Numbered from the stretch's first letter, positions 53,014-62,549 are shown. The stretch: DNA of 64,000 nt from an uncultured bacterium (GCA_949298985.1 CASFYV010000005.1:25817-89816); one strand, 5' to 3'. Numbers and translations are program-made. The notes: generated by a model not told the origin, from the letters alone.

Positions 53014-56007
53014 ATGATAACAAAGGTTAATCAATTAAGAAGTATAATATTTCAATCAAATAACTTTAATAAAAGCGAAAAGAAAAATTTTATAGAAAAC
53101 CCGATAATAGAAAATTCTAATAATATTATAGGAATTCCTAAAAGCTATATTGTTTTTCGTGGCAAAACAGTAGATGATTTAAATTTAACTGATGATGCGA
53201 AGCAATTAACAAAAATGGCGGAAGAAATTGCCAAAGAAATGAAACATACTGAAATTACTCCATATCATTTAATTGCGGCTGCGATTAAAGAAGCTGAAAA
53301 TAATATGTCAGCATTTCCTGCTGAAATTTTAGATACAGGAGTTATTGAATCAGTTTCTACATTGAATAAATTAGCTAATACTTATGCTAAAGAAAATATG
53401 ATTGCTAATGCTGAAAATAGAGATTATTTTTTAGCATCTTTAAAAGAATTAAATGAAAGAAATAATGAATATTTAAATAGTCTAGAAAAATTAGAAAATA
53501 TACCTGAGATATCCAAAAACACATCAGAAGAACTAAAAGATACACCTGAAAAATCTTTAAAATTCTCAGAGGATTATTTTAATTTCATAGATAAAAATAA
53601 AAAAGATTTACCTCTTATTGATTCTTATAATATAACTGGGTTAACAATTAATTATTTAACAACAAATTCCATTTTGCATACAAATGATTTTTTAAAAGAT
53701 TTTTTAACTCTTACGTATTACAAAAAAGAATCAGATATATCATCTAATTATATGAAAGAATATAATCAAAGAGCGATTGATGTTTGGAACAAATTAGCTT
53801 TAGGTTCTAATTTATTTGTTACATATAAAGATGAAAACGAAGCTGATAGACTGGCTTCCAGCATTGTTAACACTTTAAATGCTGAAAAATATGGAAATGT
53901 AAATAAAGATAATACATTAATTTATAATTTTTCAAATACAATAAACGTAGAAGAATTAGCTGAACAAATTGCTACTATGGAAGCAGTGACTCCGGAAAAA
54001 CAAAAATTATTTATGATTAATTTAAATTATTTACTTGTTAATTCAATGAAACCAGATTCCGAAGTTATATATAGCTCAAATATTTTAGATTTACCTAAAT
54101 TATTAGGAGAAAAGTCTCGTATTATATTTTTCCAACAAGAAGATAATAACTATGAAGCACTTAAGAATCCTATTATTAAAAAAAGTTTTAGTAATTTTAT
54201 AACATATTCAATTCCACCTGTAAGAACTTATGAAGCTGTAAATATAATAAATAATAATAAAAAACTTCTAAAAAATATAAACACACCTTTTACAAAAGAA
54301 GCCCGAGAAAGAGCAGTGTTTTATTCAGAAAAATTAGATGGAATATTTCCAGACAAATCTATTGATTTAATGAAAAGAATTGCATCTTATTACGGAGATA
54401 AAAAGAAAAAGATTTCATCTAAAGATGTTGATGAATTTGCTAAAATCGGATATGAATTATTTAATAAAGATGATAATGAACAAAGAATAATTTATGATAC
54501 AGGAAAGAATTTTTCAAGCTTATACGGAAAAGATACTATTAAAAAAGATTTAGAAGCTTTAGCTTATCAAATAAGAAATAATAAAATCGGAACTAAAGGA
54601 ATTATAATTACATCAAAAGATGAAGAAGCAGGTTCTGGTAGAAAGTATGCAATAGAATCATTAGCCGGAGAAGTAAAAGTTCCTTTTGTAGAAATAAATA
54701 CTACAGACTTTGCAAGAGGAGAAGCTGAAGAAGAAACTAATCAAGTTGTACAGCCTAAAAATGCAATGAGCAAAATTTTTGCAAATGCTAAGAAAGCAGC
54801 TATTCAAAACAATTACAAAACCGCAATAATTTATGTTAATAATTTTGAAGAATTTGCGTTTTCAAGTCCTTATTTACCAGGATACAAACAAGCAATGTTA
54901 CAATTAGAAAAAGAAATGGAAAAAGCTGAACAAGAAAATTTAAATATTATTGTTGTCGGATCTACTAACGAATATTATGCTGAATCTATTCCAGCATTTG
55001 TGAGAAATTTTAATCAACATTTAAGTGTAGATTCACCTGCTTTCGATAAAAAATCTAGAAGAGATATATTAGAAAATCGTATCAAAGAAAAAAACATTCC
55101 TCTAGCGTATAAAACAAAAGCTGAAAAAGAAGCTTTACTTGATAAAATTACCAAGTTATCAGAATATATGTCGTTTGTACAAATTAAAACAATGATAGAT
55201 AAAACCGAACAAATTATGATTGAACGCAACAAAAAACGTGCTTCTATTGGAGATTTTATAGAATCTTATTTACAGTTAGCAACAGGTAGAACATCTCATC
55301 CGGAAATGGCTGATTATAATAAACAAGTAACAACATCACATGAATGTGGACACGCAACGAATTTAGAAGTTATGACTGATTTATTAAAACGAAAAGGTAA
55401 GCCTTGGCATTTATCAAGAGATGTTAATTTTATAACATTGGATCCCAGAGGTGATTTCTTAGGGGCTGTTTTCCAAGGTAGAACAGATAACACAAATTAT
55501 CCTTTTGAAGCCTTATTTTCAGACATAGTTTGTGCTTATGGCGGAAATTCTTGTGAAAAAGAATTTTTTGATATGGATGGTTCCGTTGGAATTTCTCAAG
55601 ATTTAGCACAAGCAAGTGCGGCGGCTAAAAATGGAGTTGAATATTTTGGATTAGGTTTTAATACCGGAAAGATTTCTAATGCTGCAAGAATTGCATCTGC
55701 TAAATATAATGAGGCTGTTTTTAAAGACATGGAAGTTATTTTGACTAACGCTCAAATGGTTTCTGATTTAATAACAGAATGTTATAAAGAGTTTAATGAG
55801 TGGTTTACACAAAAATATTCTAAATTAATAGGTACAGATGATTGTATGGTAGATGGAGATACTTTTAGAAAATCCTTGTTCTCTTGGAAGAAAGCTTTAC
55901 CTGATAATAAAAAGCAAGAATTAGAGATTATGGATGATATGATTTTAGATATTATAAAAGCTTCTAAAAATGGAAAAATTTATTCTCAAGTAAAGAAAAT
56001 GGTATAG
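53014..56007 (+). CDS. Clp-N / pseudo-AAA / M41 (FtsH-like) composite protease
   Basis: 997 residues (ATG 53014, seven bases after GGGAG), soluble, no membrane helix. 56-98: Clp N-domain-like repeat (LTDDAKQLTKMAEEIAKEM, TPYHLIAAAI). About 240-490: a degenerate Clp D1-like AAA module without Walker motifs, ending FPDKSIDLMKRIASYYG. About 510-690: an FtsH-like AAA module in which Walker A reads GSGRK (540-544) and Walker B has Asn609-Asn610 instead of DE. About 740-900: an M41 peptidase domain with HECGH (776-780) and SQDLAQAS (Asp863, third zinc ligand). The protease site looks intact and the ATPases dead. No family I know has this layout. A strong terminator follows. Confidence 0.85.
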   Translation: MITKVNQLRSIIFQSNNFNKSEKKNFIENPIIENSNNIIGIPKSYIVFRGKTVDDLNLTDDAKQLTKMAEEIAKEMKHTEITPYHLIAAAIKEAENNMSAFPAEILDTGVIESVSTLNKLANTYAKENMIANAENRDYFLASLKELNERNNEYLNSLEKLENIPEISKNTSEELKDTPEKSLKFSEDYFNFIDKNKKDLPLIDSYNITGLTINYLTTNSILHTNDFLKDFLTLTYYKKESDISSNYMKEYNQRAIDVWNKLALGSNLFVTYKDENEADRLASSIVNTLNAEKYGNVNKDNTLIYNFSNTINVEELAEQIATMEAVTPEKQKLFMINLNYLLVNSMKPDSEVIYSSNILDLPKLLGEKSRIIFFQQEDNNYEALKNPIIKKSFSNFITYSIPPVRTYEAVNIINNNKKLLKNINTPFTKEARERAVFYSEKLDGIFPDKSIDLMKRIASYYGDKKKKISSKDVDEFAKIGYELFNKDDNEQRIIYDTGKNFSSLYGKDTIKKDLEALAYQIRNNKIGTKGIIITSKDEEAGSGRKYAIESLAGEVKVPFVEINTTDFARGEAEEETNQVVQPKNAMSKIFANAKKAAIQNNYKTAIIYVNNFEEFAFSSPYLPGYKQAMLQLEKEMEKAEQENLNIIVVGSTNEYYAESIPAFVRNFNQHLSVDSPAFDKKSRRDILENRIKEKNIPLAYKTKAEKEALLDKITKLSEYMSFVQIKTMIDKTEQIMIERNKKRASIGDFIESYLQLATGRTSHPEMADYNKQVTTSHECGHATNLEVMTDLLKRKGKPWHLSRDVNFITLDPRGDFLGAVFQGRTDNTNYPFEALFSDIVCAYGGNSCEKEFFDMDGSVGISQDLAQASAAAKNGVEYFGLGFNTGKISNAARIASAKYNEAVFKDMEVILTNAQMVSDLITECYKEFNEWFTQKYSKLIGTDDCMVDGDTFRKSLFSWKKALPDNKKQELEIMDDMILDIIKASKNGKIYSQVKKMV

Positions 56008-56022
56008 TAAAAGTTTTATCAA

Positions 56023-56061
56023 TAAAGAAGGGGCTTATCTTTCAGAAGAGCCCCTTCTTTA
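56023..56061. terminator. bidirectional terminator
   Basis: 13-base arms (56023-56035 / 56049-56061) with the AAGAAGGGGCT core. It serves the protease gene and the lipoprotein isomerase gene. Confidence 0.85.
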
Positions 56062-56080
56062 TACCTAAAATTATATAATT

Positions 56081-57190
56081 TTATTTCTTTGTTTGTTCTT
56101 TAACTTGTTCTTTTTTTATTTTTAAGTTATTTTTTGGATTAAAAGCTTCATTTAAATATTCTATTTTAGCAGTTTTCATTAATCCATCTGTTAAATTTTT
56201 CAAAACTTCTATTTGTTTTTGAGTTTCTAAATAAAATTTAATTTCATCCTTAACTTTTACAAAAGGCGTAGTTCCTGCTTCCATTCTATCAGTAACTTTT
56301 ATTATATGGAAACCATATGGAGATTTGACTAAAGTTTCGCTTACTGTATTAGGTTTCATAGAAAAAGCTGCTTTTGAAAATTCTGGAACCATAGCTTCTT
56401 TTGTAAAGAAACCTAATTCTCCGCCTCTTTCTCCACTAGCTTTATCATCTGATTTTTTTTGAGCTATTTTTTCAAAATTATCCGGATTTTGTTTTATTTC
56501 CGCTAAAATTGTCTCTGCTTTTGCTTTTTGTTCCGCAATTTTTTCATCTACTTTTTTATTTAAATCTGTAGGATTAATTTCAGGATTTTTTTCTTTTATT
56601 TGTTGAATTAATTCTATTGTATTTGCAGAAACTAGTATATGAGACGCTCTTACTTGTTCTCCATGAGTAAATTCTGCTTTATGTTCATTATAATATTTTT
56701 CAGCATCTTTATCTGATATATTTATTTTTTCAATAGAATTCACTAATTTCTTTATTTTTATCTGAGTTTTTAAATCTTCAGTAAATTGTTGATTTGAAAT
56801 ATTTCTTTGTTTAAGAATTTTATTAAGTTCTTCCTTTGAACCAACTTTATCAATTATTGTTTTTAATTCAGCTTGAATATCTTCCTGAGTTGCAGTAATA
56901 TTTCTTTTTGCAATTTCTTCATCAAGTAGAGCCTTTACTATTAATTCATTAGTAACTTTATCTTTAAATATATTATAAATAGGATTTTTCTCATCCTTCA
57001 TAAAATTCTTTGAACCACCAAAGGTTTTTAAGAAAGATTTATCAACACTCTTATCAAATGCTTGATCAAAATCTTGCTGTGTAATTACAGTATCATTTAC
57101 TTTTACAATTCCTTCGCTTTTATTAATCAAATTACAACCAGATAACAATATAACACTTGATAATGCTAAACATAATACTATTTTTTTCAT
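56081..57190 (-). CDS. lipoprotein peptidyl-prolyl isomerase (SurA/PrsA type)
   Basis: 369 residues. Signal peptide with lipobox LLSGC (cleavage before Cys19), so membrane-anchored in the periplasm. A SurA-N-like helical region (about 30-170) with charged helices is followed by a parvulin domain (about 175-330): RASHILVS, RGGELGFFTKEAMVPEF, VKSPYGFHIIKV. It assists folding of exported proteins. I start at the ATG after GAGGAG (57190). Confidence 0.9.
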   Translation of the reverse strand: MKKIVLCLALSSVILLSGCNLINKSEGIVKVNDTVITQQDFDQAFDKSVDKSFLKTFGGSKNFMKDEKNPIYNIFKDKVTNELIVKALLDEEIAKRNITATQEDIQAELKTIIDKVGSKEELNKILKQRNISNQQFTEDLKTQIKIKKLVNSIEKINISDKDAEKYYNEHKAEFTHGEQVRASHILVSANTIELIQQIKEKNPEINPTDLNKKVDEKIAEQKAKAETILAEIKQNPDNFEKIAQKKSDDKASGERGGELGFFTKEAMVPEFSKAAFSMKPNTVSETLVKSPYGFHIIKVTDRMEAGTTPFVKVKDEIKFYLETQKQIEVLKNLTDGLMKTAKIEYLNEAFNPKNNLKIKKEQVKEQTKK

Positions 57191-57279
57191 ATAAAACTCC
57201 TCATTCAATATATTTTTCCTTTTCATAATAAATCAAAAGAAAGGGATTGTTAATATTTTCGTTACTCTTCTTAATATTA

Positions 57280-58014
57280 TTACTTAAATAATTTATAAAG
57301 AATTATTCCACATGAGATACTTAAATTTAAAGATTCTACTTTTGGCATCATTTCAATTGTTAAATTTTTTGTTGCGAAATTTTTTAACTCAGAAGATAGT
57401 CCATCAGCTTCTGAACCAAACATTAACAAAAATTTTTCAGGAGATTCAAAATCTTTTAACAATACAGAGCCATCTGATTTTGGTAAAGTTGCAATTTTTT
57501 CAAAATGAACAAAATTATCTTTTAAAAAATTTATATCTTGAATTTCAAATATTGGAATTTTCCATAGATTTCCAACGGAAGAACGAACAGTCTTTGGATT
57601 GTATAAATCAACAGTATCTCCGTATAAAATTATTGCATCTATATTAAAAGCTGTTGCAGTTCTAATTATAGTTCCTAAATTCCCTGCATCTTTGATATTT
57701 TCTAAAAGTAAAACCCTTTTAAACTTATTTGACCATTTATATTTTAATTTTTCTCCTACTGCAACAACTTTTGGAGCTGTCGTTGTTGAAGAAATCTTAT
57801 TTAAAATTACAGAATTTGTTTCAATTTTTTCTTTTATATCTGTGAAAAGTTGACAATTTTCTTCAATAAATAAATGTTTAATTTTTATTCCAGCATTAAT
57901 AGCTTCTTCTACACATTTTTCGCCTTCCAATAAAAAGTAATCCGTTCGATATTTTTTTTGTAAAAGTTTAGCTGTTTCTTTAACTAATTCATTATTAACG
58001 CTTGTTATTTTCAT
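57280..58014 (-). CDS. TrmH/SpoU-family RNA methyltransferase
   Basis: 244 residues. N-terminal substrate-binding domain, then the SPOUT knot: LLLENIKDAGNLGTIIRTATAF, LMFGSEADGLSSEL and IEMMPKVESLNLSISCGIILY. Methylates 2'-O of a ribose in rRNA or tRNA; the target is not decided. It overlaps the aminopeptidase gene by four bases. Confidence 0.9.
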   Translation of the reverse strand: MKITSVNNELVKETAKLLQKKYRTDYFLLEGEKCVEEAINAGIKIKHLFIEENCQLFTDIKEKIETNSVILNKISSTTTAPKVVAVGEKLKYKWSNKFKRVLLLENIKDAGNLGTIIRTATAFNIDAIILYGDTVDLYNPKTVRSSVGNLWKIPIFEIQDINFLKDNFVHFEKIATLPKSDGSVLLKDFESPEKFLLMFGSEADGLSSELKNFATKNLTIEMMPKVESLNLSISCGIILYKLFK

Positions 58015-59492
58015 AAAAGTCTAAAATCCTTTAACCATTCTTTTTCTATAATATTTAATAAATCAAAATTAATTAAATTTTTTTCATATCCAAAATTAGT
58101 AAATGAATGAATTTTATTATTTTCTTTGTAACACGAATTTTCTAATCTAATTCCAAAATAATTTTGATTATATAACCCAGGTTCTATTGTAAATGTCATA
58201 CCATCTTTTAATTCTGTTTTAGCAATTTCATTTTGAGATAAATTAGGAGGAGCTTCATGTACATTTATACCAATACCATGTCCAAGACCATGATTAAAAA
58301 TAAAGCCTTCAATTTTGTTATCTAATATTGAATGAGCCAAAGAATCTATTTCAAATCCTGTTTTCAAATTAGAATTATATGAATTTAAAAAAGCCTTTAA
58401 AACTAATGTATATATTTGCTTTTGTAATTCACTAGGTTCACCTTTTACAAACACTCTTGTGATATCTGTCGCTAATCCACTCTCATAATATGCCCCACAA
58501 TCAATTAATACTAAAGAACCATTTTTTAAAATAACATCTTTAGAATTTTTTGAATAATGGGCCAAAGCAGAATTATTATCTATTGCAACTATAGATTTAA
58601 AACTTAAAGATTTTGCCCCATAATTTAAAAATTCTTTTTTTAATTGAGTTGCAATATCATATTCTGATAAATTCTCATTTTCTTCTATAAAACTTCTTAT
58701 AGCATTCATTGTTAAATCTGTTAATTTAAATGCTTCTTTATATGCATTTATTTCGACATTTGTTTTTATAGACATCAAACTTTTTATTTTTGAAGGAGTA
58801 TGAACAGGTTTTCGTATTAAATTATACTCATAAGCATTTATAGAATTTTTATCAACGGATATTTCGTCTTCATAGTTTTTTAAAAATTCATAACAAGAAT
58901 TTTTATCAGAAAATAATAACTTATTATCATTTTCAATAAATAAAGATGCCCAAATCTTGGCAGAACAATCTTTTGAAAAATCCCTTAAACCAGTAATATA
59001 AGAAATTTCTTCAAGATTTGATATATATGTCGGTTTATCTAATTTAATATTTTTTTCTTCAAAAGCTGATGAATAATCTTTAGAATGTTCTTCTTCAAAT
59101 GTATTTATCGGATCTTCATCTAATAATTTTATTTTAAGATCTTTAAAATTTTCTAACCTTGCTTGTGAAATTTTTTTTGCAACAATTCCTAAAGTTTCAT
59201 TTGTTTTAATAAGTTTTTTTATTTCCTCATCTTGCTTTTGACCTAATTGTAATTTAATAACAGTAATATTATCAAAAACTTCATTTTCAGCCTGAATATG
59301 ATATCGACCATCTACAAATAAGTAAATTTTATCTTTTGTAATTAAAGCATCTCCAGTAGAACCTGAAAAACCTGTTAAAGCATACCTTGAATTCTCATTC
59401 AAAGAAGAATACTCCACTAAATATTGATTAGTGGAGCATACCAATAAACTATCAATATCATATTCTTCAAGAAGATTAAGATATTTAATCAT
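58011..59492 (-). CDS. Xaa-Pro aminopeptidase (M24, aminopeptidase P type)
   Basis: 493 residues. Creatinase-like N-terminal domain, then a pita-bread peptidase domain with metal ligands in LIDCGAYYESGLATDITRVF, the HGLGHGIGINVHEAP block, TIEPGLYNQ and IRLENSCY. Removes N-terminal residues before proline. It begins where the parvulin gene ends (one base apart). Confidence 0.9.
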   Translation of the reverse strand: MIKYLNLLEEYDIDSLLVCSTNQYLVEYSSLNENSRYALTGFSGSTGDALITKDKIYLFVDGRYHIQAENEVFDNITVIKLQLGQKQDEEIKKLIKTNETLGIVAKKISQARLENFKDLKIKLLDEDPINTFEEEHSKDYSSAFEEKNIKLDKPTYISNLEEISYITGLRDFSKDCSAKIWASLFIENDNKLLFSDKNSCYEFLKNYEDEISVDKNSINAYEYNLIRKPVHTPSKIKSLMSIKTNVEINAYKEAFKLTDLTMNAIRSFIEENENLSEYDIATQLKKEFLNYGAKSLSFKSIVAIDNNSALAHYSKNSKDVILKNGSLVLIDCGAYYESGLATDITRVFVKGEPSELQKQIYTLVLKAFLNSYNSNLKTGFEIDSLAHSILDNKIEGFIFNHGLGHGIGINVHEAPPNLSQNEIAKTELKDGMTFTIEPGLYNQNYFGIRLENSCYKENNKIHSFTNFGYEKNLINFDLLNIIEKEWLKDFRLL

Positions 59493-59774
59493 TTAGTCCT
59501 CATCTACATCTGTTAACTTAATTAAATGCCATCCGAATTGAGTTTCAACAGGTTCAGAAATTTCGCCTTTATTAAGAGCAAAAGCCGCATCTTCGAAAGG
59601 TTTAACCATCATACCTTTTCCAAACCATCTCAAATCTCCGCCATCTCTTCCTGATGGGCATTTAGAATATTCTTTTGCTAAATCTTCAAACGCAACTCCA
59701 TTTTTAATATCTAAAAGTAAGTTTTCAGCTTGTTCTTTTGTATCAACAAGAATGTGACTAGCTCTAATTTTCAT
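59493..59774 (-). CDS. small parvulin-type peptidyl-prolyl isomerase
   Basis: 93 residues, a stand-alone cytoplasmic rotamase: RASHILVDTKEQAENLL, CPSGRDGGDLRWFGKGMMVKPFEDAAF, FGWHLIKL. Like PpiC of other bacteria. GGAG lies before the ATG. Confidence 0.92.
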   Translation of the reverse strand: MKIRASHILVDTKEQAENLLLDIKNGVAFEDLAKEYSKCPSGRDGGDLRWFGKGMMVKPFEDAAFALNKGEISEPVETQFGWHLIKLTDVDED

Positions 59775-59820
59775 TTTAATCTCCTATTTAATCTTACGCA
59801 TTAATTTTATCATAAAACAC

Positions 59821-59850
59821 AAAAAAAGACAGCAACAACTGTCTTTTTTT
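59821..59850. terminator. terminator upstream of the parvulin gene
   Basis: 12-base arms AAAAAAAGACAG / CTGTCTTTTTTT around CAACAA, symmetrical. Confidence 0.8.
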
Positions 59851-59856
59851 TGTATA

Positions 59857-59884
59857 AAAAAAAGGCTAACCTTTCGGCTAGCCG
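59857..59884 (-). terminator. terminator of rplA
   Basis: On the minus strand GGCTAGCC-GAAAGG-TTAGCC then eight T. Seven bases after the rplA stop; the second of two tandem terminators. Confidence 0.75.
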
Positions 59885-59890
59885 TAAATA

Positions 59891-60616
59891 TCAACCAACA
59901 ATCTCTTTTACTTCTGCTTGAAGATTTTTAGAATCAATCTTAATACTAGGTCCCATAGTTGTTGTCAAATAAATTGACTTAACATAAGTACCTTTAGCAG
60001 CAGAAGGTTTTGCTCTTAAAACTGCATCTACTAAAGTTCCGTAGTTTTTAACTAAGTCTTCATTAGAGAATTGAACTTTACCGATAGGGCAGTGAATCAT
60101 ACCTTGTTTATCAGCTCTAAATTCAACTTTACCAGCTTTAGCATCTTTAACAGCTTTAGCAATATCTAAAGTAACAGTTCCTGTTTTTGGGTTAGGCATC
60201 AAACCTTTAGGTCCTAAAACTTTACCTAATTTACCCAACATACCCATACAATCAGGAGTTGCGATTAATGTATCGAATTCAAACCAACCGTCTGAAATTT
60301 TATCGATAATATCTTCTGTACCATAGAAGTCCGCACCAGCTTCTTTTGCTTCATTAACTTTAGGTCCTTTAGCAATAACACAAACACGAACTTCTTTACC
60401 TAAACCAGCTGGTAATACAACTGTAGATCTAACTTGCTGTTCTGCGTGTTTTACTTCAATACCTAAACGCATATGACATTCAACAGTTTCGTTAAATTTA
60501 GAAACTTCTTTTGATATTTCTTGTAATTTTACTAAAGCATCACGACCACTAGCAGGTTGTTGAAAATCTGCTAACAACTCTTGAAGCTTTTTTTGTTTTT
60601 TAGTTATTTTTGACAT
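59891..60616 (-). CDS. rplA: 50S ribosomal protein L1
   Basis: 241 residues. L1 stalk protein. Motifs: [22 protein letters not shown] block, [29 protein letters not shown] and [15 protein letters not shown]. It lies 92 bases after rplK. Confidence 0.97.
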   Translation of the reverse strand: MSKITKKQKKLQELLADFQQPASGRDALVKLQEISKEVSKFNETVECHMRLGIEVKHAEQQVRSTVVLPAGLGKEVRVCVIAKGPKVNEAKEAGADFYGTEDIIDKISDGWFEFDTLIATPDCMGMLGKLGKVLGPKGLMPNPKTGTVTLDIAKAVKDAKAGKVEFRADKQGMIHCPIGKVQFSNEDLVKNYGTLVDAVLRAKPSAAKGTYVKSIYLTTTMGPSIKIDSKNLQAEVKEIVG

Positions 60617-60708
60617 TTTTCTTATCCTTTCATGGTATTAGCGGACACTTAGTCCTTCCATATTTTGTATATTTAAATTATGGAGTAATGTTAAAACGAC
60701 TAAGATAT

Positions 60709-61137
60709 TTAGTCCTCTTTAACAGTAACGCCCATTGCTCTGCAAGAGCCTTTAATCATTTCTACTGCAGCTTCCATAGTTGTTGCATTTAAATCATTCA
60801 TTTTGATTTTTGCAATTTCTTCTAATTGAGCTTTAGTAATTTCACCAACTTTAGTTTTATTAGGCACTGCAGAACCTTTTGGGATATTTAATGCCTTTTT
60901 AATTAAAACAGGTGCTGGAGGTGATTTAGTTACAAATGTGAAACTTCTATCTTCGTAAACATCAATAACTACAGGTATAATATAACCAGCTTGTGACTCA
61001 GTTCTAGCATTGAACTGTTTACAAAAATCCATAATGTTAACACCGTGTTGACCTAATGCAGGACCAACTGGAGGTGATGGATTTGCTTTACCTGCTTGGA
61101 TTTGCAGTTTAATTTTTCCTACTACTTTTTTTGCCAT
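60709..61137 (-). CDS. rplK: 50S ribosomal protein L11
   Basis: 142 residues, normal length. Motifs: [31 protein letters not shown] and [11 protein letters not shown] start at MAKKVVGK, behind AAAGGAG; a longer frame is not supported. A GC-rich hairpin (61153-61184) lies just upstream. Confidence 0.97.
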   Translation of the reverse strand: MAKKVVGKIKLQIQAGKANPSPPVGPALGQHGVNIMDFCKQFNARTESQAGYIIPVVIDVYEDRSFTFVTKSPPAPVLIKKALNIPKGSAVPNKTKVGEITKAQLEEIAKIKMNDLNATTMEAAVEMIKGSCRAMGVTVKED

Positions 61138-61152
61138 TTTGTGTTCTCCTTT

Positions 61153-61184
61153 CGTGGTACAAACGGGGGGCATCCCCTTCCACG
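61153..61184 (-). promoter_or_regulatory. hairpin before rplK, possible L1-binding site
   Basis: On the minus strand CGTGG/CCACG and inner GGGG-ATG-CCCC helices are separated by an asymmetric internal loop. The AAAGGAG of rplK is adjacent. L1 represses rplKA in many bacteria by binding such a leader structure. Confidence 0.45.
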
Positions 61185-61253
61185 TTATTTGTATTATCTT
61201 TATTGGAAATAAATTCAAAACTAAGATTTATATCTTAATTCCTTACTTACATC

Positions 61254-61865
61254 CTATAATTTTTGAATTTGTTTATATTCTAACTCTACTGGAGTTTCTC
61301 TACCAAAGATTGATACCATAGCTCTAAGTTTAGCTTTATCAGGATAAACTTCAGTAATATCTCCAATGAATTCTGCAAATGGACCAGAAATAATTCTAAC
61401 TTTTTCACCAACTTTAACGTCCATTTCAATCTTTTGAGTTTGAGCAGTTGAACGATGAATAATTTTCTTAATTTCGCTTTCTTTTGCCGGAATAGGTTTT
61501 TTAGCAGAACCTACAAATTTTGTTACCCCAGCAGTATGACGAACTACATACCAACTATCTTCGTCCATAATCATTTCTACTAATACATAGCCAGGGAAGA
61601 TTTTTTCTTCTTTTTCTTGTTTTCTTCCGCCTTTAATCTGAGTAACAGTTTTTTGTGGAACTTCTACTCTAAATATTTTATCGGCCATGTTCATATATTC
61701 AATACGTTTCTCCAAGTTACTTTTTACTTTATTTTCGTAACCTGAATATGTATGTACAATGTACCAACGCTTTTGAGTTTTCTTTTCTGGAGATTTAGCA
61801 TTATCAACTTCTTGAGTTTCTTCAGCTAATTCTTCTTCCATAAAATTTTCTTCTTTTTCTGTCAT
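61254..61865 (-). CDS. nusG: transcription termination/antitermination protein NusG
   Basis: 203 residues. NGN domain (RWYIVHTYSGYENKVKSNL, FPGYVLVEMIMDEDSWYVVRHTAGV) and KOW domain (GEKVRIISGPFAEFIGDITEV). An acidic N-terminal tail of about 30 residues precedes it, longer than in E. coli. AAGGG lies before the ATG. Confidence 0.96.
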   Translation of the reverse strand: MTEKEENFMEEELAEETQEVDNAKSPEKKTQKRWYIVHTYSGYENKVKSNLEKRIEYMNMADKIFRVEVPQKTVTQIKGGRKQEKEEKIFPGYVLVEMIMDEDSWYVVRHTAGVTKFVGSAKKPIPAKESEIKKIIHRSTAQTQKIEMDVKVGEKVRIISGPFAEFIGDITEVYPDKAKLRAMVSIFGRETPVELEYKQIQKL

Positions 61866-61904
61866 TATTTTACCCTTTATGGTTGTAATGCACTAATTCT
61901 ACAA

Positions 61905-62105
61905 TTAAAACTTTGATAATAAAGCATTGAATATTATATCTACTACATAAATGAATACTGTAAACACAAATACAATCGCTACAACAAAAAATGTTTCTAC
62001 AACAACCTGATGTTTTTCAGGCCAAGTAATCTTGCCCCACTCAGTTCTTACGCCTTTAAAATAAGTAGCTACACTGTTTTTTGTTTTCTCTAATGTATCA
62101 TTCAT
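61905..62105 (-). CDS. secE: preprotein translocase subunit SecE
   Basis: 66 residues, one membrane helix (VETFFVVAIVFVFTVFIYVVDIIF) preceded by the family block YFKGVRTEWGKITWPEKHQV. I start at ATG 62105 eight bases after AGGTGA; a GTG lies 12 bases earlier. Confidence 0.92.
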   Translation of the reverse strand: MNDTLEKTKNSVATYFKGVRTEWGKITWPEKHQVVVETFFVVAIVFVFTVFIYVVDIIFNALLSKF

Positions 62106-62131
62106 TTTAATTGTCACCTATTTTTATAAAT

Positions 62132-62204
62132 CGCGCCCTGAAGGACTCGAACCCTCGACATCCGGTTTTGGAGACCGACGTTCTACCAACTGAACTAAGG
62201 ACGC
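62132..62204 (-). tRNA. tRNA-Trp (anticodon CCA)
   Basis: Minus strand. Acceptor GCGTCCT/AGGGCGC (one G-T pair), D-arm GTTC-AGTTGGTA-GAAC, anticodon loop CTCCAAA in a CCGGT... stem, T-loop TTCGAGT with GAGGG/CCTTC stem, discriminator G. CCA is not encoded. Its place between rpmG and secE is common in bacteria. Confidence 0.95.
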
Positions 62205-62205
62205 C

Positions 62206-62275
62206 TGACTAGTGATTTGTGACTAGTGAATTGTGAATAGAATTCTACTCACTATTCACTTATCACTGTTCACTG
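62206..62275. repeat. cluster of short GTGAA/TTCAC repeats
   Basis: About 70 bases of near-repeats of GACTAGTGA, GTGAATTGTGAATAG and the complementary CTATTCAC, forming an imperfect inverted repeat. It fills the gap between tRNA-Trp and rpmG. Confidence 0.5.
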
Positions 62276-62443
62276 TTATTTTGTTTCCTTGTGATTTGTA
62301 TGTTTTTTACAAGTTGGACAGTATTTACTTAATTCTAATCTGTCTTTAATATTCTTTTTGTTTTTTACAGTTGTGTAATTTCTTTCTTTACAATCTTCAC
62401 AAGCTAGAACTACCATTCTGTCGTTTTTACCTTTGATACCCAT
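62276..62443 (-). CDS. rpmG: 50S ribosomal protein L33
   Basis: 55 residues, read directly from the minus strand: [20 protein letters not shown] start, [10 protein letters not shown] and [15 protein letters not shown] end. CEDC and CPTC give the zinc-binding (C+) form. AAAGGAAATTC precedes the ATG. Confidence 0.92.
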   Translation of the reverse strand: MGIKGKNDRMVVLACEDCKERNYTTVKNKKNIKDRLELSKYCPTCKKHTNHKETK

Positions 62444-62549
62444 TTTGAATTTCCTTTATATCTTTACTTTTCAATATTTATTTGCTATTTTCAAGGGCCC
62501 AACTAGTGTATTTTATTGATAAACCCTTTATTTAACTCCTGATTTCTTA

